This document shows, piece by piece, positions 24,194-35,153 of a stretch of 40,618 bases of DNA. Below the pieces are notes generated by a model, which saw only the letters and a list, made by a program, of their open reading frames with translations, made no database searches and had not been told where the DNA came from. Source of the stretch: Liolophura sinensis. Its lineage: Eukaryota; Mollusca; Polyplacophora; Chitonida; Chitonidae. Both the position numbers and the translations under genes were made by a program. The stretch lies in NCBI RefSeq assembly GCF_032854445.1, contig NW_027018331.1, positions 1 to 40,618 of the forward strand. The letters run 5' to 3'. The first letter of the stretch is position 1. Each line of letters begins with the position of its first letter.

Positions 24194-24743
24194 CGACGTA
24201 TTTTTTGACGAGAAATCGAATGGTGCAAACCGCGTTGCTCTCCGACCAATACTTTTGGCTGTAGCCACAAATGAATAATCATTGATGTCAAGATCACGTG
24301 CCCAGCAACGGCTCTTACTCCATGGAAACCAAGGAAATTTGCAATTTTTCAACAGCTGGAGATGCCTGGCCCAATTGCGCATCTTTTGGCACCTTATTGA
24401 TGTGGGTCAGTGTTCAATTGTACTTTTTACAGCGCACAGTTTCAAGTACCTTGTGTTTTTTTTATATACAAATGGTGTGGTTTTTCTACATGTAGATAAA
24501 GACATTGAGTTTGTCTTCGACTTAGAAGTAAGACATTTGCTGGGTGAGTTAAATGGGCTTGGCCCAAAGATTTGACGTCGTCTGGGCTACCGAAGGGCAC
24601 ATAACTTATAATGAAAAGTTGAATATAGTAATGACCAGTCGCGATTGTACATAGTTAATGTAGCCCATTTCAATTCGCAAAAAGACCAGGCAAAAATCCA
24701 AAAGTAAAAAAACTGTTCCAATGCTGCTGATAAGAGGCTAATC
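24194..24743 (+). repeat. Monomer 45
   Basis: GCGCACAGTTTC; T8; ACATTTGCTG; GCCCATT; AAGTAAAAAAACTG; GCTGCTGA. Confidence 0.9.
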
Positions 24744-25292
24744 CGACGTATTTTTTGACGAGAAATCGAATGGTGCAAACCGTGTTGCTCTCCGACCAAT
24801 ACTTTTGGCTGTAGCCACAAATGAATAATCATTGATGTCAAGATCACGTGCCCAGCAACGGCTCTTACTCCATGGAAACCAAGGAAATTTGCAATTTTTC
24901 AACAGCTGGAGATGCCTGGCCCAATTGCGCATCTTTTGGCACCTTATTGATGTGGGTCAGTGTTCAATTGTACTTTTTACAGCGGACTGTATCAAGTACC
25001 TTGTGTTTTTTTATATACAAATGGTGTGGTTTTTCTACATGTAGATAAAGACATTGAGTTTATCTTCGACTTAGAAGTAAGACAACTCCTGGGTGAGTTA
25101 AATGGGCTTGGCCCAAAGATTTGACGTCGTCTGGGCTACCGAAGGGCACATAACTTATAATGAAAAGTTGAATATAGTAATGACCAGTCGCGATTGTACA
25201 TAGTTAATGTAGCCGATTTCAATTCGCAAAAAGACCAGGCAAAAATCCAAAAGTAGAAAAACTGTTCCAATGCTGTTGGTAAGAGGCTAATC
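24744..25292 (+). repeat. Monomer 46
   Basis: CCGTG; T7; TTTATC; ACAACTCCTG; AAGTAG; GCTGTTGG. Confidence 0.9.
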
Positions 25293-25842
25293 CGACGTAT
25301 TTTTTGACGAGAAATCGAATGGTGCAAACCGCGTTGCTCTCCGACCAATACTTTTGGCTGTAGCCACAAATGAATAATCATTGATGTCAAGATCACGTGC
25401 CCAGCAACGGCTCTTACTCCATGGAAACCAAGGAAATTTGCAATTTTTCAACAGCTGGAGATGCCTGGCCCAATTGCGCATCTTTTGGCACCTTATTGAT
25501 GTGGGTCAGTGTTCAATTGTACTTTTTACAGCGCACAGTTTCAAGTACCTTGTGTTTTTTTTATATACAAATGGTGTGGTTTTTCTACATGTAGATAAAG
25601 ACATTGAGTTTGTCTTCGACTTAGAAGTAAGACATTTGCTGGGTGAGTTAAATGGGCTTGGCCCAAAGATTTGACGTCGTCTGGGCTACCGAAGGGCACA
25701 TAACTTATAATGAAAAGTTGAATATAGTAATGACCAGTCGCGATTGTACATAGTTAATGTAGCCGATTTCAATTCGCAAAAAGACCAGGCAAAAATCCAA
25801 AAGTGGAAAAACTGTTCCAATGCTGCTGGTAAGAGGCTAATC
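25293..25842 (+). repeat. Monomer 47
   Basis: GCGCACAGTTTC; T8; GCCGATT; AAGTGG; GCTGCTGG. Pairs with unit 46 as units 44-45 do. Confidence 0.9.
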
Positions 25843-26391
25843 CGACGTATTTTTTGACGAGAAATCGAATGGTGCAAACCGCGTTGCTCTCCGACCAATA
25901 CTTTTGGCTGTAGCCACAAATGAATAATCATTGATGTCAAGATCACGTGCCCAGCAACGGCTCTTACTCCATGGAAACCAAGGAAATTTGCAATTTTTCA
26001 ACAGCTGGAGATGCCTGGCCCAATTGCGCATCTTTTGGCACCTTATTGATGTGGGTCAGTGTTCAATTGTACTTTTCACAGCGGACTGTATCAAGTACCT
26101 TGTGTTTTTTTATATACAAATGGTGTGGTTTTTCTACATGTAGATAAAGACATTGAGTTTATCTTCGACTTAGAAGTAAGACAACTCCTGGGTGAGTTAA
26201 ATGGGCTTGGCCCAAAGATTTGACGTCGTCTGGGCTACCGAAGGGCACATAACTTATAATGAAAAGTTGAATATAGTAATGACCAGTCGCGATTGTACAT
26301 AGTTAATGTAGCCGATTTCAATTCGCAAAAAGACCAGGCAAAAATCCAAAAGTAGAAAAACTGTTCCAATGCTGTTGGTAAGAGGCTAATC
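25843..26391 (+). repeat. Monomer 48
   Basis: ACTTTTCACAGC; T7; TTTATC; ACAACTCCTG; AAGTAG; GCTGTTGG. Confidence 0.9.
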
Positions 26392-26941
26392 CGACGTATT
26401 TTTTGACGAAAAATCGAATGGTGCAAACCGCGTTGCTCTCCGACCAATACTTTTGGCTGTAGCCACAAATGAATAATCATTGATGTCAAGATCACGTGCC
26501 CAGCAACGGCTCTTACTCCATGGAAACCAAGGAAATTTGCAATTTTTCAACAGCTGGAGATGTCTGGCCCAATTGCGCATCTTTTGGCACCTTATTGATG
26601 TGGGTCAGTGTTCAATTGTACTTTTTACAGCGGACTGTATTAAGTACCTTGTGTTTTTTTTATATACAAATGGTGTGGTTTTTCTACATGTAGATAAAGA
26701 CATTGAGTTTGTCTTCGACTTAGAAGTAAGACATTTGCTGGGTGAGTTAAATGGGCTTGGCCCAAAGATTTGACGTCGTCTGGGCTACCGAAGGGCACAT
26801 AACTTATAATGAAAAGTTGAATATAGTAATGACCAGTCGCGATTGTACATAGTTAATGTAGCCCATTTCAATTCGCAAAAAGACCAGGCAAAAATCCAAA
26901 AGTGGAAAAACTGTTCCAATGCTGCTGGTAAGAGGCTAATC
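26392..26941 (+). repeat. Monomer 49
   Basis: GACGAAAAATCG; GATGTCT; GTATTAAGTA; T8; GCCCATT; AAGTGG. Confidence 0.9.
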
Positions 26942-27489
26942 CGACGTATTTTTTGACGAGAAATCGAATGGTGCAAACCGCGTTGCTCTCCGACCAATAC
27001 TTTTGGCTGTAGCCACAAATGAATAATCATTGATGTCAAGATCACGTGCCCAGCAACGGCTCTTACTCCATGGAAACCAAGGAAATTTGCAATTTTTCAA
27101 CAGCTGGAGATGCCTGGCCAATTGCGCATCTTTTGGCACCTTATTGATGTGGGTCAGTGTTCAATTGTACTTTTTACAGCGGACTGTATCAAGTACCTTG
27201 TGTTTTTTTATATACAAATGGTGTGGTTTTTCTACATGTAGATAAAGACATTGAGTTTATCTTCGACTTAGAAGTAAGACAACTCCTGGGTGAGTTAAAT
27301 GGGCTTGGCCCAAAGATTTGACGTCGTCTGGGCTACCGAAGGGCACATAACTTATAATGAAAAGTTGAATATAGTAATGACCAGTCGCGATTGTACATAG
27401 TTAATGTAGCCCATTTCAATTCGCAAAAAGACCAGGCAAAAATCCAAAAGTGGAAAAACTGTTCCAATGCTGCTGGTAAGAGGCTAATC
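26942..27489 (+). repeat. Monomer 50 (548 bp)
   Basis: CTGGCCAATT (one C lost); T7; TTTATC; ACAACTCCTG; GCCCATT; AAGTGG. Confidence 0.9.
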
Positions 27490-28038
27490 CGACGTATTTT
27501 TTGACGAGAAATCGAATGGTGCAAACCGCGTTGCTCTCCGACCAATACTTTTGGCTGTAGCCACAAATGAATAATCATTGATGTCAAGATCACGTGCCCA
27601 GCAACGGCTCTTACTCCATGGAAACCAAGGAAATTTGCAATTTTTCAACAGCTGGAGATGCCTGGCCCAATTGCGCATCTTTTGGCACCTTATTGATGTG
27701 GGTCAGTGTTCAATTGTACTTTTTACAGCGGACTGTATCAAGTACCTTGTGTTTTTTTATATACAAATGGTGTGGTTTTTCTACATGTAGATAAAGACAT
27801 TGAGTTTATCTTCGACTTAGAAGTAAGACAACTCCTGGGTGAGTTAAATGGGCTTGGCCCAAAGATTTGACGTCGTCTGGGCTACCGAAGGGCACATAAC
27901 TTATAATGAAAAGTTGAATATAGTAATGACCAGTCGCGATTGTACATAGTTAATGTAGCCGATTTCAATTCGCAAAAAGACCAGGCAAAAATCCAAAAAT
28001 AGAAAAACTGTTCCAATGCTGTTGGTAAGAGGCTAATC
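27490..28038 (+). repeat. Monomer 51
   Basis: T7; TTTATC; ACAACTCCTG; CCAAAAATAG; GCTGTTGG. Confidence 0.9.
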
Positions 28039-28587
28039 CGACGTATTTTTTGACGAGAAATCGAATGGTGCAAACCGCGTTGCTCTCCGACCAATACTTT
28101 TGGCTGTAGCCACAAATGAATAATCATTGATGTCAAGATCACGTGCCCAGCAACGGCTCTTACTCCATGGAAACCAAGGAAATTTGCAATTTTTCAACAG
28201 CTGGAGATGTCTGGCCCAATTGCGCATCTTTTGGCACCTTATTGATGTGGGTCAGTGTTCAATTGTACTTTTTACAGCGGACTGTATCAAGTACCTTGTG
28301 TTTTTTTATATACAAATGGTGTGGTTTTTCTACATGTAGATAAAGACATTGAGTTTATCTTCGACTTAGAAGTAAGACAACTCCTGGGTGAGTTAAATGG
28401 GCTTGGCCCAAAGATTTGACGTCGTCTGGGCTACCGAAGGGAACATAACTTATAATGAAAAGTTGAATATAGTAATGACCAGTCGCGATTGTACATAGTT
28501 AATGTAGCCGATTTCAATTCGCAAAAAGACCAGGCAAAAATCCAAAAGTAGAAAAACTGTTCCAATGCTGTTGGCAAGAGGCTAATC
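28039..28587 (+). repeat. Monomer 52
   Basis: GATGTCT; T7; TTTATC; ACAACTCCTG; AAGGGAACAT; GCTGTTGGCAAG. Confidence 0.9.
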
Positions 28588-29137
28588 CGACGTATTTTTT
28601 GACGAGAAATCGAATGGTGCAAACCGCGTTGCTCTCCGACCAATACTTTTGGCTGTAGCCACAAATGAATAATCATTGATGTCAAGATCACGTGCCCAGC
28701 AACGGCTCTTACTCCATGGAAACCAAGGAAATTTGCAATTTTTCAACAGCTGGAGATGTCTGGCCCAATTGCGCATCTTTTGGCACCTTATTGATGTGGG
28801 TCAGTGTTCAATTGTACTTTTTACAGCGGACTGTATCAAGTACCTTGTGTTTTTTTTATATACAAATGGTGTGGTTTTTCTACATGTAGATAAAGACATT
28901 GAGTTTGTCTTCGACTTAGAGGTAAGACATTTGCTGGGTGAGTTAAATGGGCTTGGCCCAAAGATTTGACGTCGTCTGTGCTACCGAAGGGCACATAACT
29001 TATAATGAAAAGTTGAATATAGTAATGACCAGTCGCGATTGTACATAGTTAATGTAGCCCATTTCAATTCGCAAAAAGACCAGGCAAAAATCCAAAAGTG
29101 GAAAAACTGTTCCAATGCTGCTGATAAGAGGCTAATC
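28588..29137 (+). repeat. Monomer 53
   Basis: GATGTCT; T8; TTAGAGGTAAG; CTGTGCT; GCCCATT; GCTGCTGA. Confidence 0.9.
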
Positions 29138-29687
29138 CGACGTATTTTTTGACGAGAAATCGAATGGTGCAAACCGTGTTGCTCTCCGACCAATACTTTT
29201 GGCTGTAGCCACAAATGAATAATCATTGATGTCAAGATCACGTGCCCAGCAACGGCTCTTACTCCATGGAAACCAAGGAAATTTGCAATTTTTCAACAGC
29301 TGGAGATGCCTGGCCCAATTGCGCATCTTTTGGCACCTTATTGATGTGGGTCAGTGTTCAATTGTACTTTTTACAGCGGACTGTATCAAGTACCTTGTGT
29401 TTTTTTTATATACAAATGGTGTGGTTTTTCTACATGTAGATAAAGACATTGAGTTTGTCTTCGACTTAGAGGTAAGACATTTGCTGGGTGAGTTAAATGG
29501 GCTTGGCCCAAAGATTTGACGTCGTCTGTGCTACCGAAGGGCACATAACTTATAATGAAAAGTTGAATATAGTAATGACCAGTCGCGATTGTACATAGTT
29601 AATGTAGCCCATTTCAATTCGCAAAAAGACCAGGCAAAAATCCAAAAGTAGAAAAACTGTTCCAATGCTGCTGATAAGAGGCTAATC
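29138..29687 (+). repeat. Monomer 54
   Basis: CCGTG; T8; TTAGAGGTAAG shared with unit 53; CTGTGCT; GCCCATT; AAGTAG; GCTGCTGA. Confidence 0.9.
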
Positions 29688-30237
29688 CGACGTATTTTTT
29701 GACGAGAAATCGAATGGTGCAAACCGTGTTGCTCTCCGACCAATACTTTTGGCTGTAGCCACAAATGAATAATCATTGATGTCAAGATCACGTGCCCAGC
29801 AACGGCTCTTACTCCATGGAAACCAAGGAAATTTGCAATTTTTCAACAGCTGGAGATGCCTGGCCCAATTGCGCATCTTTTGGCACCTTATTGATGTGGG
29901 TCAGTGTTCAATTGTACTTTTTACAGCGCACTGTATCAAGTACCTTGTGTTTTTTTTATATACAAATGGTGTGGTTTTTCTACATGTAGATAAAGACATT
30001 GAGTTTGTCTTCGACTTAGAAGTAAGACATTTGCTGGGTGAGTTAAATGGGCTTGGCCCAAAGATTTGACGTCGTCTGGGCTACCGAAGGGCACATAACT
30101 TATAATGAAAAGTTGAATATAGTAATGACCAGTCGCGATTGTACATAGTTAATGTAGCCCATTTCAATTCGCAAAAAGACCAGGCAAAAATCCAAAAGTG
30201 GAAAAACTGTTCCAATGCTGCTGGTAAGAGGCTAATC
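29688..30237 (+). repeat. Monomer 55
   Basis: CCGTG; first unit with GCGCACTGTATC; T8; GCCCATT; AAGTGG. Confidence 0.9.
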
Positions 30238-30786
30238 CGACGTATTTTTTGACGAGAAATCGAATGGTGCAAACCGCGTTGCTCTCCGACCAATACTTTT
30301 GGCTGTAGCCACAAATGAATAATCATTGATGTCAAGATCACGTGCCCAGCAACGGCTCTTACTCCATGGAAACCAAGGAAATTTGCAATTTTTCAACAGC
30401 TGGAGATGCCTGGCCCAATTGCGCATCTTTTGGCACCTTATTGATGTGGGTCAGTGTTCAATTGTAGTTTTTACAGCGCACTGTATCAAGTACCTTGTGT
30501 TTTTTTATATACAAATGGTGTGGTTTTTCTACATGTAGATAAAGACATTGAGTTTGTCTTCGACTTAGAAGTAAGACATTTGCTGGGTGAGTTAAATGGG
30601 CTTGGCCCAAAGATTTGACGTCGTCTGGGCTACCGAAGGGCACATAACTTATAATGAAAAGTTGAATATAGTAATGACCAGTCGCGATTGTACATAGTTA
30701 ATGTAGCCGATTTCAATTCGCAAAAAGACCAGGCAAAAATCCAAAAGTAGAAAAACTGTTCCAATGCTGTTGGTAAGAGGCTAATC
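30238..30786 (+). repeat. Monomer 56
   Basis: TTGTAGTTTTTAC; GCGCACTGTATC; T7 but ACATTTGCTG; AAGTAG; GCTGTTGG. Confidence 0.9.
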
Positions 30787-31336
30787 CGACGTATTTTTTG
30801 ACGAGAAATCGAATGGTGCAAACCGCGTTGCTCTCCGACCAATACTTTTGGCTGTAGCCACAAATGAATAATCATTGATGTCAAGATCACGTGCCCAGCA
30901 ACGGCTCTTACTCCATGGAAACCAAGGAAATTTGCAATTTTTCAACAGCTGGAGATGTCTGGCCCAATTGCGCATCTTTTGGCACCTTATTGATGTGGGT
31001 CAGTGTTCAATTGTACTTTTTACAGCGGACTGTATCAAGTACCTTGTGTTTTTTTTATATACAAATGGTATGGTTTTTCTACATGTAGATAAAGACATTG
31101 AGTTTGTCTTCGACTTAGAAGTAAGACATTTGCTGGGTGAGTTAAATGGGCTTGGCCCAAAGATTTGACGTCGTCTGTGCTACCGAAGGGCACATAACTT
31201 ATAATGAAAAGTTGAATATAGTAATGACCAGTCGCGATTGTACATAGTTAATGTAGCCCATTTCAATTCGCAAAAAGACCAGGCAAAAATCCAAAAGTGG
31301 AAAAACTGTTCCAATGCTGCTGATAAGAGGCTAATC
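30787..31336 (+). repeat. Monomer 57
   Basis: GATGTCT; T8; GGTATGG; CTGTGCT; GCCCATT; GCTGCTGA. Confidence 0.9.
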
Positions 31337-31885
31337 CGACGTATTTTTTGACGAGAAATCGAATGGTGCAAACCGTGTTGCTCTCCGACCAATACTTTTG
31401 GCTGTAGCCACAAATGAATAATCATTGATGTCAAGATCACGTGCCCAGCAACGGCTCTTACTCCATGGAAACCAAGGAAATTTGCAATTTTTCAACAGCT
31501 GGAGATGCCTGGCCCAATTGCGCATCTTTTGGCACCTTATTGATGTGGGTCAGTGTTCAATTGTACTTTTTACAGCGCACTGTATCAAGTACCTTGTGTT
31601 TTTTTATATACAAATGGTGTGGTTTTTCTACATGTAGATAAAGACATTGAGTTTATCTTCGACTTAGAAGTAAGACATTTGCTGGGTGAGTTAAATGGGC
31701 TTGGCCCAAAGATTTGACGTCGTCTGGGCTACCGAAGGGCACATAACTTATAATGAAAAGTTGAATATAGTAATGACCAGTCGCGATTGTACATAGTTAA
31801 TGTAGCCCATTTCAACTCGCAAAAAGACCAGGCAAAAATCCAAAAGTGGAAAAACTGTTCCAATGCTGCTGATAAGAGGCTAATC
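31337..31885 (+). repeat. Monomer 58
   Basis: CCGTG; GCGCACTGTATC; T7 with TTTATC but ACATTTGCTG, a hybrid of the two main classes; GCCCATTTCAACTCGC; GCTGCTGA. Confidence 0.9.
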
Positions 31886-32435
31886 CGACGTATTTTTTGA
31901 CGAGAAATCGAATGGTGCAAACCGTGTTGCTCTCCGACCAATACTTTTTGCTGTAGCCACAAATGAATAATCATTGATGTCAAGATCACGTGCCCAGCAA
32001 CGGCTCTTACTCCATGGAAACCAAGGAAATTTGCAATTTTTCAACAGCTGGAGATGCCTGGCCCAATTGCGCATCTTTTGGCACCTTATTGATGTGGGTC
32101 AGTGTTCAATTGTACTTTTTACAGCGCACTGTATCAAGTACCTTGTGTTTTTTTTATATACAAATGGTGTGGTTTTTCTACATGTAGATAAAGACATTGA
32201 GATTGTCTTCGACTTAGAAGTAAGACATTTGCTGGGTGAGTTAAATGGGCTTGGCCCAAAGATTTGACGTCGTCTGTGCTACCGAAGGGCACATAACTTA
32301 TAATGAAAAGTTGAATATAGTAATGACCAGTCGCGATTGTACATAGTTAATGTAGCCGATTTCAATTCGCAAAAAGACCAGGCAAAAATCCAAAAGTGGA
32401 AAAACTGTTCCAATGCTGCTGATAAGAGGCTAATC
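31886..32435 (+). repeat. Monomer 59
   Basis: CCGTG; ACTTTTTGCTG; GCGCACTGTATC; T8; GAGATTGTC; CTGTGCT; GCTGCTGA. Confidence 0.9.
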
Positions 32436-32985
32436 CGACGTATTTTTTGACGAGAAATCGAATGGTGCAAACCGTGTTGCTCTCCGACCAATACTTTTGG
32501 CTGTAGCCACAAATGAATAATCATTGATGTCAAGATCACGTGCCCAGCAACGGCTCTTACTCCATGGAAACCAAGGAAATTTGCAATTTTTCAACAGCTG
32601 GAGATGCCTGGCCCAATTGCGCATCTTTTGGCACCTTATTGATGTGGGTCAGTGTTCAATTGTACTTTTTACAGCGCACTGTATCAAGTACCTTGTGTTT
32701 TTTTTATATACAAATGGTGTGGTTTTTCTACATGTAGATAAAAACATTGAGTTTGTCTTCGACTTAGAAGTAAGACATTTGCTGGGTGAGTTAAATTGGC
32801 TTGGCCCAAAGATTTGACGTCGTCTGGGCTACCGAAGGGCACATAACTTATAATGAAAAGTTGAATATAGTAATGACCAGTCGCGATTGTACATAGTTAA
32901 TGTAGCCGATTTCAATTCGCAAAAAGACCAGGCAAAAATCCAAAAGTGGAAAAACTGTTCCAATGCTGCTGGTAAGAGGCTAATC
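32436..32985 (+). repeat. Monomer 60
   Basis: CCGTG; GCGCACTGTATC; T8; GATAAAAACATTG; AAATTGGCTTGGCCC, which breaks one arm of the hairpin. Confidence 0.9.
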
Positions 32986-33535
32986 CGACGTATTTTTTGA
33001 CGAGAAATCGAATGGTGCAAACCGCGTTGCTCTCCGACCAATACTTTTGGCTGTAGCCACAAATGAAAAATCATTGATGTCAAGATCACGTGCCCAGCAA
33101 CGGCTCTTACTCCATGGAAACCAAGGAAATTTGCAATTTTTCAACAGCTGGAGATGCCTGGCCCAATTGCGCATCTTTTGGCACCTTATTGATGTGGGTC
33201 AGTGTTCAATTGTACTTTTTACAGCGCACTGTATCAAGTACCTTGTGTTTTTTTTATATACAAATGGTGTGGTTTTTCTACATGTAGATAAAGACATTGA
33301 GTTTGTCTTCGACTTAGAAGTAAGACATTTGCTGGGTGAGTTAAATGGGCTTGGCCCAAAGATTTGACGTCGTCTGGGCTACCGAAGGGCACATAACTTA
33401 TAATGAAAAGTTGAATATAGTAATGACCAGTCGCGATTGTACATAGTTAATGTAGCCGATTTCAATTCGCAAAAAGACCAGGCAAAAATCCAAAAGTGGA
33501 AAAACTGTTCCAATGCTGCTGGTAAGAGGCTAATC
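32986..33535 (+). repeat. Monomer 61
   Basis: AATGAAAAATCATT; GCGCACTGTATC; T8; AAGTGG. Confidence 0.9.
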
Positions 33536-34085
33536 CGACGTATTTTTTGACGAGAAATCGAATGGTGCAAACCGCGTTGCTCTCCGACCAATACTTTTGG
33601 CTGTAGCCACAAATGAATAATCATTGATGTCAAGATCACGTGCCCAGCAACGGCTCTTACTCCATGGAAACCAAGGAAATTTGCAATTTTTCAACAGCTG
33701 GAGATGCCTGGCCCAATTGCGCATCTTTTGGCACCTTATTTATGTGGGACAGTGTTCAATTGTACTTTTAACAGCGCACTGTATCAAGTACCTTGTGTTT
33801 TTTTGATAAACAAATGGTGTGGTTTTTCTACATGTAGATAAAGACATTGAGTTTGTCTTCGACTTAGAAGTAAGACATTTGCTGGGGGAGTTAAATGGGC
33901 TTGGCCCAAAGATTTGACGTCGTCTGGGCTACCGAAGGGCACATAACTTATAATGAAAAGTTGAATATAGTAATGACCAGTCGCGATTGTACATAGTTAA
34001 TGTAGCCCATTTCAATTCGCAAAAAGACCAGGCAAAAATCCAAAAGTGGAAAAACTGTTCCAATGCTGCTGGTAAGAGGCTAATC
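33536..34085 (+). repeat. Monomer 62 (most private substitutions)
   Basis: TTATTTATGTGGGACAG; CTTTTAACAGC; GCGCAC; TTTTTTTGATAAAC; CTGGGGGAG; GCCCATT. Six private substitutions lie within about 150 bp, with no indel. Confidence 0.9.
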
Positions 34086-34634
34086 CGACGTATTTTTTGA
34101 CGAGAAATCGAATGGTGCAAACCGCGTTGCTCTCCGACCAATACTTTTGGCTGTAGCCACAAATGAATAATCATTGATGTCAAGATCACGTGCCCAGCAA
34201 CGGCTCTTACTCCATGGAAACCAAGGAAATTTGCAATTTTTCAACAGCTGGAGATGCCTGGCCCAATTGCGCATCTTTTGGCACCTTATTGATGTGGGTC
34301 AGTGTTCAATTGTACTTTTTACAGCGGACTGTATCAAGTACCTTGTGTTTTTTTATATACAAATGGTGTGGTTTTTCTACATGTAGATAAAGACATTGAG
34401 TTTATCTTCGACTTAGAAGTAAGACAACTCCTGGGTGAGTTAAATGGGCTTGGCCCAAAGATTTGACGTCGTCTGGGCTACCGAAGGGCACATAACTTAT
34501 AATGAAAAGTTGAATATAGTAATGACCAGTCGCGATTGTACATAGTTAATGTAGCCGATTTCAATTCGCAAAAAGACCAGGCAAAAATCCAAAAGTGGAA
34601 AAACTGTTCCAATGCTGCTGGTAAGAGGCTAATC
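34086..34634 (+). repeat. Monomer 63 (X)
   Basis: GCGGAC; T7; TTTATC; ACAACTCCTG; AAGTGG. Confidence 0.9.
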
Positions 34635-34735
34635 CGACGTATTTTTTGACGAGAAATCGAATGGTGCAAACCGTGTTGCTCTCCGACCAATACTTTTGGC
34701 TGTAGCCACAAATGAATAATCATTGATGTCAAGAT

Positions 34736-34741
34736 CACGTG
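34736..34741. promoter_or_regulatory. CACGTG E-box-like palindrome (once per monomer)
   Basis: CACGTG is a known core site for bHLH factors in eukaryotes. It recurs in nearly every unit; unit 22 has TACGTG. A 6-bp match in a repeat is weak evidence, so this is a possible site, not a demonstrated one. It also lies at the right-hand edge of both deletion junctions. Confidence 0.25.
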
Positions 34742-34925
34742 CCCAGCAACGGCTCTTACTCCATGGAAACCAAGGAAATTTGCAATTTTTCAACAGCTGG
34801 AGATGCCTGGCCCAATTGCGCATCTTTTGGCACCTTATTGATGTGGGTCAGTGTTCAATTGTACTTTTTACAGCGGACTGTATCAAGTACCTTGTGTTTT
34901 TTTTATATACAAATGGTGTGGTTTT

Positions 34926-34937
34926 TCTACATGTAGA
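34926..34937. repeat. 12-bp perfect palindrome TCTACATGTAGA (once per monomer, reference copy shown)
   Basis: This is the longest perfect palindrome I see in the monomer. It is present in nearly every unit, e.g. 290-301 in unit 1. Exceptions are unit 5 (left arm shortened), unit 29 (TACATGTTGA) and unit 43 (CCTACATGTAGA, outer base changed). A protein-binding or cruciform role is possible but only inferred. Confidence 0.7.
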
Positions 34938-34994
34938 TAAAGACATTGAGTTTGTCTTCGACTTAGAAGTAAGACATTTGCTGGGTGAGTTAAA

Positions 34995-35007
34995 TGGGCT
35001 TGGCCCA
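34995..35007 (+). repeat. Short hairpin TGGGC-TTG-GCCCA (once per monomer)
   Basis: A 5-bp perfect stem encloses a 3-base loop. The loop varies between subfamilies: TTG in most units, TTT in units 3, 8, 11 and 20, TTA in unit 1. The stem stays intact in all but unit 60. Too short to be a terminator or RNA gene without other support. Confidence 0.55.
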
Positions 35008-35119
35008 AAGATTTGACGTCGTCTGGGCTACCGAAGGGCACATAACTTATAATGAAAAGTTGAATATAGTAATGACCAGTCGCGATTGTACATAGTTAAT
35101 GTAGCCGATTTCAATTCGC

Positions 35120-35153
35120 AAAAAGACCAGGCAAAAATCCAAAAGTGGAAAAA
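35120..35153 (+). other. Cluster of four A-tracts with near-helical spacing
   Basis: Runs of A (5, 5, 4 and 5) at 35120, 35133, 35141 and 35149 have centres about 13, 8 and 8 bp apart, averaging close to one helical turn. A-tracts spaced this way are known to bend DNA, and bent segments are common in satellites. The cluster is present in most units, altered where ATTAGAAAAAATACC replaces the usual sequence. Confidence 0.45.

Larger units (their letters stand above)
18698..32985 (+). repeat. Sub-array vi: alternating T7/T8 monomers, ~1099-1100-bp dimers (units 35-60)
   Basis: T7 units (549 bp), mostly with TTTATC and ACAACTCCTG, alternate for long stretches with T8 units (550 bp) that keep ACATTTGCTG. 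Clear dimers are units 36-37 and 38-39 (19247-20346, 20347-21445) and units 44-45 and 46-47. The alternation fails at several points (units 39-41, 50-52, 53-55), as expected of ongoing exchange. Confidence 0.8.
32986..34085 (+). repeat. Sub-array vii: two T8-class single monomers (units 61-62)
   Basis: Both carry GCGCACTGTATC and the ACATTTGCTG class, with no alternation. Unit 62 has an unusual number of private substitutions. They separate the dimer region from the X-Y-Z region. Confidence 0.7.

Noticed and set aside
34660-34710. Possible RNA polymerase III A/B boxes (tRNA-derived SINE origin) on the - strand
   Set aside because: GGTTTGCACC only loosely resembles the B-box consensus GGTTCGANTCC, and no A-box fits at the right distance.
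34693-34710. TGGCT-GT-AGCCA and AATGA-ATAA-TCATT inverted repeats
   Set aside because: 5-bp stems are expected by chance in 550 bp; the first has a loop of only 2 bases, and neither shows independent support.
34944-34977. CENP-B-box-like motif
   Set aside because: TTCGACTTAGA matches only the first part of the consensus; the CGGG core is absent, and no other site in the monomer fits better.
34723-35016. Repeated + strand open frame of about 97 codons in many units, and its 65-70-codon partners
   Set aside because: It recurs only because the DNA recurs. T7/T8 run length breaks it in about half the right-hand units, the first codon is TTG, changes between copies are mostly amino-acid-changing, and I recognise no domain.
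35013-35021. CRE-like TGACGTCG
   Set aside because: It is one base off the TGACGTCA consensus, with no promoter context or downstream gene.
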